Source: Bacilli bacterium
GTDB taxonomy: Bacteria; Bacillota_I; Bacilli_A; RFN20; CAG-449
Direction: 5' to 3'
DNA length: 47,288 nucleotides
NCBI GenBank assembly: GCA_900755065.1
Contig: CAAEFC010000042.1
Location: forward strand, 1 to 47,288
The stretch's first letter is position 1; each line of letters begins with the position of its first letter. Position numbers and translations under genes: made by a program. Shown one piece after another: positions 7,622-14,943 of the stretch. The notes under the pieces were generated by a model. It was not told the origin of the DNA. It made no database searches and saw only the letters and a list, made by a program, of their open reading frames with translations.

Positions 7622-9241
7622 TCACTTCAGGGAGATAATCTTATCGGAGTATTCTTCTAACAAACTGTCGTGCGTAATGCACAGAATCGTTTTTCCTTCC
7701 TCTTTTAACCGTTTGAAACAATTCAGAACTACGGTTTTATTTTCCGCATCTATGTTGGACGTGGTTTCATCGAGAATATATACCGGCGTATTTCTTAAAT
7801 ACCCCAACGCAATCGCTAGTCTTTGTTTTTCGCCGCCGGACAGCAATTTTCCCAATTCGCCCACTTCCGTGTCCAATCCTTTCGGCAAGAGGGCAGCGAA
7901 CTTCGATAAAGAGGCAAATTCAAGTGCTTTCCATATCTCATCGTCCGTGACTCCGCTTTTTATAAGTTCAAAATTATATCGGATTGTTCCCGGAAACAAG
8001 AAAGTATCTTGAGATAATTTGGTCACTTTTTCTCTTAAAGAAAAGCACGACAGCCGGTTAATATCCTTACCGTCATAAAAAATCATGCCGTCTTCAACGC
8101 GATATAACTTCAATAATAATTTTGTTAAAGTGGATTTCCCGCAACCGGATTCACCGACAATCGTCGTCCATTCTTTCATTTTGATTTTCAAAGAGAGATG
8201 ATGAAAAATCTCTTTTTCACCATAGGCAAACGAAAGATTTCTGATATCAATTTCATCGTTTAGCGTAACTTCCTGCAACTCTGTTTCCCTCTTTTCCTCT
8301 TCATTCAGTTTTAAATATTCAAACAGATTCCGATACTCTGCTTCATTTTTCTTTCCTCCGATCAATAAATTGACGATCGCGTTTTCGTTTGCATACAATA
8401 GGCCGACATATGAAAGCGTAGATACGATCGATCCTAACGTAACGACATTATAGGGGATTTTTGCCAGATAAAGAAGAATCAAAGCACTGAATGTAATACC
8501 GGTGAAAAGATAGGTGGCGAATCCGTCTGACCACATTCCGCTTAACATATCCAAAGAAGAAACTTTTCCCCACCTTTTCATATTCTTCGCGTTAATCTCA
8601 TCGACTTCGCTACATTTTTTCTCCTCTAACCGCATCGTTTTGATATACTCAATGCCTTGAAAAATATCCGACTTCGTCTGATTGTTTTTCGCATTGAGTT
8701 CCAGAATTCTTTGAATATCCCGGTCAATCGTTTTCACTATCCGTCTGACAGGAAAGAGAATAAAGGGAATGTATAACAACTGAATAGCCCCGATTACCGG
8801 AGAATATACGAATAAGAGAACGGTAATTAAACTTGCGATCATAATCGAAACATATTTCCGAGGAACATCGATCATTTTAAAATAAACATAATTGACCGCC
8901 TCTTTAGAAGTATACGTTACCAGTTCCACAGAATTATTCTGATCTAAGAAGGGCTTTTTTTGATAAATGATCTTACGAAGAATATCCAACGATATCTCAT
9001 TGCCTTTTTTTCTTGCAAAAACAACAAAGAAATAATTAAAGGCATATTGTAAAACGACGCTGATCAAAGGAATCGCAATAAACAAGGCGATCAAAAGCGC
9101 AATTTTAAAATAATCTCGATCTGTAATCAACTCATCGATGGTATACTGCATTAAATAAGGCGGAATCAAAGACAATGCCTGTAAGAGCAGATAAACAAAG
9201 AAAGAGCACACCTGATATTTTCTCAATTTCAATTTTTCCAT
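7622..9241 (-). CDS. ABC exporter (permease-ATPase fusion) of the RiPP cluster
   Basis: This 539-residue half-transporter has about six membrane helices in residues 10-300 (for example FFVYLLLQALSLIPPYLMQY) and a C-terminal ATPase with Walker A GESGCGKST, signature LLSGGEKQRLAIAL, Walker B VYILDETTSNID and switch CITHDS. It is a homodimer-type peptide or lipid exporter; there is no N-terminal C39 peptidase domain, so it does not itself cleave a leader. I chose the ATG at 9239-9241 because GGAGAGG sits six bases before it; the frame runs 30 codons further up without family sequence. It overlaps the preceding gene by 13 bases. Likely role: export of, and self-protection against, the modified peptide. 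Base composition is clearly more AT-rich than the flanking core genes. No good terminator follows. Confidence 0.9.
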   Translation of the reverse strand: MEKLKLRKYQVCSFFVYLLLQALSLIPPYLMQYTIDELITDRDYFKIALLIALFIAIPLISVVLQYAFNYFFVVFARKKGNEISLDILRKIIYQKKPFLDQNNSVELVTYTSKEAVNYVYFKMIDVPRKYVSIMIASLITVLLFVYSPVIGAIQLLYIPFILFPVRRIVKTIDRDIQRILELNAKNNQTKSDIFQGIEYIKTMRLEEKKCSEVDEINAKNMKRWGKVSSLDMLSGMWSDGFATYLFTGITFSALILLYLAKIPYNVVTLGSIVSTLSYVGLLYANENAIVNLLIGGKKNEAEYRNLFEYLKLNEEEKRETELQEVTLNDEIDIRNLSFAYGEKEIFHHLSLKIKMKEWTTIVGESGCGKSTLTKLLLKLYRVEDGMIFYDGKDINRLSCFSLREKVTKLSQDTFLFPGTIRYNFELIKSGVTDDEIWKALEFASLSKFAALLPKGLDTEVGELGKLLSGGEKQRLAIALGYLRNTPVYILDETTSNIDAENKTVVLNCFKRLKEEGKTILCITHDSLLEEYSDKIISLK

Positions 9242-9489
9242 ATATCCTCTCCTACGAATCGAATCAACGCATCGTTTAATTTTTTTACAGATACCATGAT
9301 GTATTCTTTTTGCCCTGGAAACTTCTCGCAATAATTAAAAATAACCTCAGACAAACAGTCATTTCTCAGCATAGTCTTAAAAACTTCAGTACCTTGCTTA
9401 TTCAACGACATGCCTTTAAAAGAAAGACCATTAAATAATAGCATCTCGTTTTCTACGAATCCAAAAGAAATATATCCCGGCAGTTTCAT
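9229..9489 (-). CDS. PqqD-like RiPP recognition element (RRE) protein
   Basis: The 86-residue product matches the PqqD-like winged-helix pattern: an N-terminal beta region (LPGYISFGFVENEMLLFNG), a SLNKQGTEVFKTML helix entry (LN-x2-G core), then a helical part (SEVIFNYCEKF) and a final VKKLNDAL helix. Such proteins bind precursor leader peptides and present them to the radical SAM enzyme. The start overlaps the radical SAM stop in an ATGA, and the end overlaps the exporter start, so all three are translated in step. The assignment is from pattern and context; a profile search would settle it. Confidence 0.78.
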   Translation of the reverse strand: MKLPGYISFGFVENEMLLFNGLSFKGMSLNKQGTEVFKTMLRNDCLSEVIFNYCEKFPGQKEYIMVSVKKLNDALIRFVGEDIWKN

Positions 9490-10490
9490 TTAAAAACCTC
9501 TCGTTTTACCAAGCAGTAATAATCCGACGGCTCAAACGGATTGCCTGTATCATTCATGTTAGTTGCATAGCATACATTACACTGATTCTTTTTTTCACAA
9601 CATGAACATTTTTTAAAGTCATCGTCTGAAAAAGAACGGAACCATTTAAAGATCGGTGCGTTATTCCATATCTCTACAATCGATTTTTCTAGAATATTCC
9701 CTGCGGAGATATCGATAAAAGTACATGGATAAACATTGCCGAGACAGTCGATGCAACACGTTATCACCCCCGCGGAACAATGTAGCGTTCGATTAAAAGA
9801 ATTATCGTCGGAATGATGGATATATTCTTTATATCTGGTCAGATGCTGAACAGACGGTCTTAACCGGGTCACATCTTTTTTGCCATTGAGTAAAGTGTTA
9901 AAACTGATTTTATTCGGTTTAATCCCCATCGCTATAAAGTAATCATAAATTTCCGGAATCTCATTAACATTTTCATTTGTGACAGTAACATCAATTCCGA
10001 CATTCACATTTCTTTTCAGCATATATTCAATATTCATTAAAGCCTTTTGATAGTATTCATAGTTTTCAATTCCAAATAACTTTTTATAAACATTTATTTT
10101 TACACTATGAAAAGAAATATTTACACTATCGATATACAAATTTATTATTTCATCGACCTGTGTTTTTGATATGAAATGTCCGTTTGAGACAAACGATACT
10201 CTAAAATTATACTTTTTAGCCAGTTTAAGGATTTTTAAAAAATCTGGATTCATAAAGGGTTCTCCGCCTGAAAAACCAATATAAAAAACACCCATTTTCC
10301 TTAAATCAAAGAACAATCGATCATAATCATCTAAGGATAAAACTTTCTCACTCTTTTTATGTTCACCTTGGAAACAAAAAGGACAGTTACAATTGCATTC
10401 GGATGTTACATCTATTTCAACTTGAAATAACGATTTTCTTTCAAAAGCCTTTGTTTGAAAATGCGTAATCAATTCATTAGTAGAGACCAT
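9486..10490 (-). CDS. Radical SAM/SPASM peptide-maturation enzyme
   Basis: This 334-residue protein starts with the radical SAM cluster motif C-x3-C-x2-C (C32, C36, C39 within SECNCNCPFCFQ) and the SAM-binding GFSGGEPFMNP block. The C-terminal ~100 residues form a SPASM region rich in cysteines: HCSAGVITCC, GNVYPCTF, GNILEKSIVEIW, CSCC, QCNVCYATN and YYCLVK, enough ligands for two auxiliary iron-sulfur clusters. Enzymes of this architecture form thioether or carbon-carbon crosslinks in ribosomal peptides. It begins ten bases after the stop of a cysteine-rich precursor gene and overlaps the RRE gene by four bases. The ATG at 10488-10490 has only a weak ribosome binding site, consistent with coupling to the precursor. 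AT-rich composition sets it apart from the ribosomal genes. Confidence 0.93.
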   Translation of the reverse strand: MVSTNELITHFQTKAFERKSLFQVEIDVTSECNCNCPFCFQGEHKKSEKVLSLDDYDRLFFDLRKMGVFYIGFSGGEPFMNPDFLKILKLAKKYNFRVSFVSNGHFISKTQVDEIINLYIDSVNISFHSVKINVYKKLFGIENYEYYQKALMNIEYMLKRNVNVGIDVTVTNENVNEIPEIYDYFIAMGIKPNKISFNTLLNGKKDVTRLRPSVQHLTRYKEYIHHSDDNSFNRTLHCSAGVITCCIDCLGNVYPCTFIDISAGNILEKSIVEIWNNAPIFKWFRSFSDDDFKKCSCCEKKNQCNVCYATNMNDTGNPFEPSDYYCLVKREVFK

Positions 10491-10500
10491 AATATCCTAA

Positions 10501-10635
10501 CTAACAGCACACTAATCGATCGCACCCGACCGCTAGGTTTTGCGCGGGACCGGTACACGTTGACGAGCACTTCACAGAAGACAATTCAACATCAATGTCC
10601 ACATCAGTTTCAATAATAATGATTTCCTCAAACAT
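10501..10635 (-). CDS. Cysteine-rich RiPP precursor peptide (44 residues)
   Basis: ATG at 10633-10635 lies seven bases after AAAGGGG; the 44-codon frame ends with TAG at 10501. The N-terminal 21 residues are an acidic, isoleucine-rich leader-like segment (MFEEIIIIETDVDIDVELSS) with no cysteine. The C-terminal half holds all five cysteines at positions 23, 27, 38, 43 and 44 (pattern C-x3-C-x10-C-x4-CC), with TGPAQNLAVG between C27 and C38. It directly precedes the radical SAM gene and lies behind a near-consensus promoter. I infer that it is the substrate of the radical SAM/SPASM enzyme, yielding a thioether-crosslinked peptide. It is not the six-cysteine SCIFF type and matches no precursor family I know. 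Confidence 0.85.
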   Translation of the reverse strand: MFEEIIIIETDVDIDVELSSVKCSSTCTGPAQNLAVGCDRLVCC

Positions 10636-10655
10636 AAAATAACCCCTTTTTTTAT

Positions 10656-10684
10656 ATTATAGAGATATCGAATGGCAAATTCAA
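10656..10684 (-). promoter_or_regulatory. Promoter of the RiPP operon
   Basis: TTGAAT (-35, 10679-10684), 17-base spacer, perfect TATAAT (-10, 10656-10661). The start site would fall near 10649, leaving a leader of about 14 bases that is just long enough for the AAAGGGG ribosome binding site at 10641-10647. Confidence 0.75.
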
Positions 10685-10793
10685 CAATCACTAGTCCATT
10701 TTATCATCGCCGTAATTTTGAAATTGTGAAACGACAAAAAAAACTTAAGGAAGAACATAAGAGATCATAAATATCTCTGCGACCTTGAATCAA

Positions 10794-10829
10794 ATATTTC
10801 CAGGTGGAAAAAGAAAATACCTGAAATAT
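10794..10829. repeat. Imperfect inverted repeat upstream of the RiPP promoter
   Basis: Arms ATATTTCCAGGT (10794-10805) and ACCTGAAATAT (10819-10829) are complementary apart from one bulged base and flank a 13-base A-rich spacer. A second small repeat, AGAGAT/ATCTCT with a seven-base loop, lies at 10760-10778. These sit in the 290-base gene-free gap between the precursor gene and rplQ and could be regulator sites; nothing else is seen in the gap apart from the promoter and the rplQ terminator. Confidence 0.4.
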
Positions 10830-10830
10830 A

Positions 10831-10865
10831 AAAACAAAAAAAGATCCGATGGTCTCGGATCTTTT
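10831..10865 (-). terminator. Strong terminator of the ribosomal operon, after rplQ
   Basis: AAAAGATCCGA and TCGGATCTTTT (10839-10849 and 10855-10865) form a perfect 11-pair stem with a five-base loop. On the minus strand it is followed by T-rich sequence (TTTTTTT G TTTTT). Because it is symmetrical it could also act on plus-strand transcripts. Confidence 0.88.
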
Positions 10866-10926
10866 CTTTTCTTGATTCTCGGTTATCAGTTAAAACCGAT
10901 CGTTGCATTTCGTATAAAATGCTTGC

Positions 10927-11331
10927 TTATTTCGTAAACGTTACGATCGCCATCGGGGCGTTGTCGCCGCGACGGTTCGCCACTTTGAGAACTTTGGTGT
11001 ATCCGCCGTTGCGTTCCTTGTATTCTCCGGCAATGTCGGTGAACAGTTTTTGAAGCGCGGTGACTTTCTTCGCTTCGTCCGCCCAGACATCGCGTACCGT
11101 TCTCGCCGCCATGCGACGGGAATGCAGATCGCCTTTCTTGGCGAACGTTACCATTTTATCCGCCAGAGAAGAAAGATCTCTCGCGGTGGAAAGGGTAACC
11201 GTTACGCTTCCGTGAACGATCAGATCGGTTACTGCGGTTCTGAGCATCGATTCGTATTTGCTTTTGGTATAAGCGGCCTTGAATCTCACGCCGCCCTTTC
11301 CGTGTACGTTTTTACGTCCTTGTGTACTCAT
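10927..11331 (-). CDS. rplQ: 50S ribosomal protein L17
   Basis: L17 sits near the exit tunnel of the large subunit. The 134 residues are slightly longer than usual and show the family blocks KAAYTKSKYESMLRTAVTDL, HSRRMAARTVRD and NGGYTKVLKVANRRGDNAPM. It is the last gene of the alpha operon, 14 bases after rpoA, and is followed by a strong terminator; the usual next neighbours, the ecf genes, are displaced by the RiPP island. Confidence 0.97.
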   Translation of the reverse strand: MSTQGRKNVHGKGGVRFKAAYTKSKYESMLRTAVTDLIVHGSVTVTLSTARDLSSLADKMVTFAKKGDLHSRRMAARTVRDVWADEAKKVTALQKLFTDIAGEYKERNGGYTKVLKVANRRGDNAPMAIVTFTK

Positions 11332-11345
11332 TTGTTAAGTCCTTT

Positions 11346-12296
11346 CTATTCGTATTCTCTGAAACCAAGACCGATCGCCTGCAATTTTTCCTTGACTTCT
11401 TTCAAGGATTTCTTGCCTAAGTTTCTGACTTTCATCATATCCTCTTCGGTCTTCTGGGTCAGTTCGATCACCGTTGCGATGTTGGCCCGTTTGAGACAGT
11501 TGTAGGAACGGACGGAAAGATCAAGTTCTTCGATAGTCATATCCTGATATTTGTTCTTCGGTTCCTCGATCGTTTCCGCGAGAATATCCTGCGATTGCGC
11601 CTTTTCGCTCAATTCCACGAACAATTCAAAGTGAGTAACCAGAATTTTCGCAGCCAGAGCGATCGCTTCGTGGGCCAGCATCGCCCCGTTGGTCCAGATT
11701 TCCATATCCAGTTTGTCATAATTGTTGTTATGACCGACACGGGTGTTTTCCACGGTGCACGAGCATTTCGTGATCGGTGAATAATTGGAATCGGTCGGAA
11801 TCACTCCAATCGGGAAATTGGCGTTTTTATTGCCTTCGGCGGTCACATAGCCGCGTCCGTTCCGGACATGGATCGTCATCGCCAGTCTTCCGCCTTCGTT
11901 GACGTGAGCCAGAACCAGATCCTTGTTGATGATTTCGACTCCGGTAGGGCAAACGATATCCCCGGCAGTTACTTCTTTGGGTTCGGTTACGCAAAGCGTC
12001 AGTTTATGGCTGCTTTCGGTTTCGTCGGTGATTTTCAGCACGAGATCTTTCAGACTCAATACGATCGAAGTCACGTCTTCTTCCACGCCCTCCAACGAAG
12101 AAAATTCATGGCGCGCGCCTTCGACTTCGATGGCATAGACGCTGGCGCCCGGCAATGAAGAAAGAAGAACTCTTCTCAATGCGTTGCCTAAGGTCGTACC
12201 AAAACCTCTTTCTAACGGTTCGATGACGAAATGCCCGTAATTGGTATTGGTATTGTACTCGGCAATTTTAAATTCCGGTTTTTCAAATTTTTTCAT
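11346..12296 (-). CDS. rpoA: DNA-directed RNA polymerase subunit alpha
   Basis: The 316-residue alpha subunit has the N-terminal dimerisation domain (EPLERGFGTTLGNALRRVLL near residue 25) and a C-terminal helix-hairpin-helix domain that contacts UP elements and activators (LDLSVRSYNCLKRANI and VRNLGKKSLKEVKEKL, residues ~255-310). Length and layout are normal for Bacillota. It lies in the alpha operon between rpsK (37-base gap) and rplQ. Confidence 0.98.
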   Translation of the reverse strand: MKKFEKPEFKIAEYNTNTNYGHFVIEPLERGFGTTLGNALRRVLLSSLPGASVYAIEVEGARHEFSSLEGVEEDVTSIVLSLKDLVLKITDETESSHKLTLCVTEPKEVTAGDIVCPTGVEIINKDLVLAHVNEGGRLAMTIHVRNGRGYVTAEGNKNANFPIGVIPTDSNYSPITKCSCTVENTRVGHNNNYDKLDMEIWTNGAMLAHEAIALAAKILVTHFELFVELSEKAQSQDILAETIEEPKNKYQDMTIEELDLSVRSYNCLKRANIATVIELTQKTEEDMMKVRNLGKKSLKEVKEKLQAIGLGFREYE

Positions 12297-12333
12297 AGCG
12301 TTCCTCCCTGATTAAAATTTGTCTCTTCACGAA

Positions 12334-12729
12334 CTAACGGCGTGGACGCTTTGGCGGGCGGCAACCATTGTGCGGAATCGGCGTCGTGTCGGTGATCATC
12401 TGAATCTGCAATCCGGCCGCCTGAAGGCTTCTTAAAGCCGACTCTCTGCCCGGACCCGGACCTTTGACGTCGACGTCGACGGTTTTCAAGCCCTGGTCGA
12501 TCGCCACTTTGGCGCAGGCTTCCGCCGCCTGCTGCGCGGCAAACGGCGTGGATTTTTTCGATCCTTTGTATCCCAGTGCGCCGGCGCTGGACCAGGCAAT
12601 CGCGTTGCCGGCCTCGTCGGTGATGGTTACGATCGTGTTGTTAAAGGTGGAATGGATGTGCGCAACACCTTTGGTGTAACTTCTCTTGATTCTTTTTTTA
12701 CGCGTTACAGGTTTCTTTGAACTTGCCAT
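12334..12729 (-). CDS. rpsK: 30S ribosomal protein S11
   Basis: S11 lines the platform of the small subunit and contacts the mRNA exit region. The 131 residues include AHIHSTFNNTIVTITDEAGN, GYKGSKKSTPFAAQQAAE and the diagnostic end PHNGCRPPKRPRR. It lies 17 bases after rpsM in the alpha operon. Confidence 0.98.
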   Translation of the reverse strand: MASSKKPVTRKKRIKRSYTKGVAHIHSTFNNTIVTITDEAGNAIAWSSAGALGYKGSKKSTPFAAQQAAEACAKVAIDQGLKTVDVDVKGPGPGRESALRSLQAAGLQIQMITDTTPIPHNGCRPPKRPRR

Positions 12730-12746
12730 ATTTATCCCCTTTCTCC

Positions 12747-13121
12747 TTACTTCGTCGCAATCTTCTTATTTGCGATCGTCTTTCTCGGTCCTTTACGGGT
12801 TCGAGCGTTGTTCTTGGTTCTCTGCCCGCGAACCGGGAGTCCGCGTCTGTGTCTCAATCCGCGATAGCAGCCGATTTCCTGCAACCGTTTGATGTTCAAT
12901 GCGACTTCTCTGCGCAGATCGCCTTCTGTCTTGTATTTGGCGACTTCGTGTCGGATCGCCGTCAGTTGTTCTTCGCTCAGGTTCTTCACCCGGATCGTCG
13001 GATCGATCGAACAGTCCGCCAAAATCTTTTTCGCGGTCGGTAAGCCGATTCCGTAAATGTAAGTCAAGGAATAAGCCACTTGCTTGTCGTTTGGTATGTC
13101 TACACCTACAATACGTGCCAT
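12747..13121 (-). CDS. rpsM: 30S ribosomal protein S13
   Basis: S13 is a head protein of the small subunit that contacts the P-site tRNA through its basic tail. The 124 residues start MARIVGVDIPNDKQVAYSLT and end in the RGLPVRGQRTKNNARTRKG tail typical of the family. It lies 18 bases after rpmJ. Confidence 0.98.
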   Translation of the reverse strand: MARIVGVDIPNDKQVAYSLTYIYGIGLPTAKKILADCSIDPTIRVKNLSEEQLTAIRHEVAKYKTEGDLRREVALNIKRLQEIGCYRGLRHRRGLPVRGQRTKNNARTRKGPRKTIANKKIATK

Positions 13122-13139
13122 TTCAATATCCTCCTAAAA

Positions 13140-13253
13140 TTAACCCTGTCTTTGCTTGTGCTTCGGATTGACGCAGATAACCATTACCCGGCCTTTTCTG
13201 CGAATCACTTTGCACTTGTCGCAAATCGGTTTCACTGAAGGTCTAACTTTCAT
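13140..13253 (-). CDS. rpmJ: 50S ribosomal protein L36 (zinc-binding form)
   Basis: A 37-codon frame runs from ATG at 13251-13253 to TAA at 13140. It begins MKVRPSVKPICDKCKVIRRK and ends NPKHKQRQG. The zinc ligands C11, C14, C27 and H32 are all present, so this is the zinc (C+) form. It occupies the conventional slot between infA and rpsM. Confidence 0.97.
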   Translation of the reverse strand: MKVRPSVKPICDKCKVIRRKGRVMVICVNPKHKQRQG

Positions 13254-13297
13254 AAATTTTTCCTCCTCCATGCGCTGGTCTATGAATCCAGCCGATA

Positions 13298-13516
13298 CTA
13301 TTTGTATCTGAATGTTATTCTGCCACGTGTTAAATCGTACGGCGATATCTCGACGGTGACTCTATCACCTGGTAAAATGCGAATGTAATTCATGCGGATT
13401 TTACCAGAAACGTGGGCGAGAATCACTACGCCGTTTTCGAGTTTTACCTTGAACTGCGCGTTCGGCAAAGTCTCTACGACGATCGCCTCAACTTCTATGA
13501 CGTCATTTTTAGCCAT
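13298..13516 (-). CDS. infA: Translation initiation factor IF-1
   Basis: IF-1 is a single OB-fold protein that blocks the ribosomal A site during initiation. The 72-residue form starts MAKNDVIEVEAIVVETLPNA and ends RGRITFRYK, exactly as in the family. An in-frame codon six residues further up (13534) is ignored because the family start is invariant. It overlaps the end of map by eight bases. Confidence 0.97.
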   Translation of the reverse strand: MAKNDVIEVEAIVVETLPNAQFKVKLENGVVILAHVSGKIRMNYIRILPGDRVTVEISPYDLTRGRITFRYK

Positions 13517-14279
13517 TCTTTTCTTCCCCTTCATCTGATTTGGTCAAAATCTCATAACCGTTCTTCGTTATCACAATGGAATTCTCGTAATGCGCGGCCG
13601 GTTTCCGGTCGACCGTTACGGCCGTCCACTCGTCGGGAAGGACGAAAGTTTCCCTTCTTCCCGCTAAAATGATCGGCTCGACGGCGATGGTCATTCCCTC
13701 TTTCAGGAGAGGCCCCTGATGAGGACTTCCGTAATTGGGAACCATCGGGTCTTCGTGCATTTCTCTTCCGAGTCCGTGGCCGGTGTAATCCCGTGTCACC
13801 GAGAAGCCGTTCGCTTCGGCATGAGTCTGAATCGCGTGGGACAGATCGCCGACCCGGTTGCCCGGTTTGGCAAATTCCATCGCCTTGAAGAAGCACTCTT
13901 CCGTCACGTCGATCAGTTTCTGAGCCTCAGAGGAAATCTTTCCGACCGGGAATGTGCGGCAGGCATCTGCCATATATCCCCGGTAGGAAACGACGATGTC
14001 GAGAGAAACGATGTCTCCCTCTTTCAACCGCCTGCCGGAAGGAATACCGTGAACCACCTCTTCGTTGACCGAAGCGCAGATCGCGGCAGGATAACCACAG
14101 TACCCTTTTTCTTCCGGAATGCCGCCGGCTTCGCGAATCGCCTTTTCCGCTACATCGGAAAGGTGTTTCGTGGTAATGCCCGGCTTGCATAAAGGTCTGA
14201 GAATCTCGAATACATCTGCCAGAATCCGTCCTGCTTTTTTCATCAAAGCAATCTCTCTGTCCGATTTGATCGTGATCAT
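13509..14279 (-). CDS. map: Type I methionine aminopeptidase
   Basis: This 256-residue cytosolic metalloprotease removes the initiator methionine. The five metal ligands are visible in VSLDIVVSYRGYMADACRTF (two Asp, residues ~95-107), the GHGLGREMHEDP histidine, MTIAVEPI (Glu) and HYENSIVIT (Glu). I chose ATG at 14277-14279, which shares one base with the adk stop (TGATG); a GTG one codon earlier is also open. The adk-map-infA order is the standard one. Confidence 0.96.
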   Translation of the reverse strand: MITIKSDREIALMKKAGRILADVFEILRPLCKPGITTKHLSDVAEKAIREAGGIPEEKGYCGYPAAICASVNEEVVHGIPSGRRLKEGDIVSLDIVVSYRGYMADACRTFPVGKISSEAQKLIDVTEECFFKAMEFAKPGNRVGDLSHAIQTHAEANGFSVTRDYTGHGLGREMHEDPMVPNYGSPHQGPLLKEGMTIAVEPIILAGRRETFVLPDEWTAVTVDRKPAAHYENSIVITKNGYEILTKSDEGEEKNG

Positions 14280-14929
14280 CACTTAACCTCGTCCAGGATT
14301 TTCTGAATGTCTCTAAATACATCATCGATGTCCTGCAACCCATTGACTTCTTTGCAAACTCCGAGTCGGGAATAAAATTCGATCAGAGGTTTGGTCTGGG
14401 TTTCATAGGCATCCAATCTCACGTTCAGGCTTTCGATCGAGTCGTCTTTCCGTTGAATCAGTTCGTTTCCGCATCGATCGCAAATTCCTTCCGTTTTCGG
14501 TTTTTTGAAATCGACGTGATACGAATTTCCGCATTTCGGACAGACGCGTCGGCCTGAAATCCGTCGGATCAGTTCATCCCTATCCGCATTGATATTGATG
14601 ACCAGTTCCACCGGACGCGAGATTTCCATGGCCATTTTCTCCAAAGCCTCAGCCTGAGGGATGGTCCTCGGGAAACCATCGAGAAGATAACCGTTTTTGC
14701 AGTCGTCTCTGCTCAGCCTTTCTTTGACCAGAGCGACCGTGAGTTCGTCAGGAACCAATTTCCCGGTATTGGTGTAATTCTGAACCAGTTTGCCGAGTTC
14801 GGTCTGATTCTTGATCGCCTCCCTGAACATATCCCCGGTAGAAATGTGAGGAATGTTCAGATAACTGAGAATTTTCTCTGACTGTGTGCCTTTGCCCGCA
14901 CCAGGCGGTCCCATTAAAATAATGTTCAT
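14279..14929 (-). CDS. adk: Adenylate kinase
   Basis: Adk interconverts 2 ADP with ATP and AMP. The 216-residue long-form enzyme has the P-loop GPPGAGKGTQ at residues 7-16, the GYLLDGFPRTIPQAEAL block, and a zinc-binding LID with four cysteines (VCPKCGNSYH and GICDRCGNEL), the Gram-positive form. It lies 14 bases after secY. Confidence 0.98.
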   Translation of the reverse strand: MNIILMGPPGAGKGTQSEKILSYLNIPHISTGDMFREAIKNQTELGKLVQNYTNTGKLVPDELTVALVKERLSRDDCKNGYLLDGFPRTIPQAEALEKMAMEISRPVELVININADRDELIRRISGRRVCPKCGNSYHVDFKKPKTEGICDRCGNELIQRKDDSIESLNVRLDAYETQTKPLIEFYSRLGVCKEVNGLQDIDDVFRDIQKILDEVK

Positions 14930-14943
14930 ATTTTATTTTCCTC

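Noticed and set aside
7569..8012. Plus-strand open frame of 147 codons opposite the end of the exporter gene
   Set aside because: It lies fully within or next to the exporter frame, starts without a ribosome binding site and encodes a low-complexity Ser/Phe-rich sequence. It is a shadow frame.
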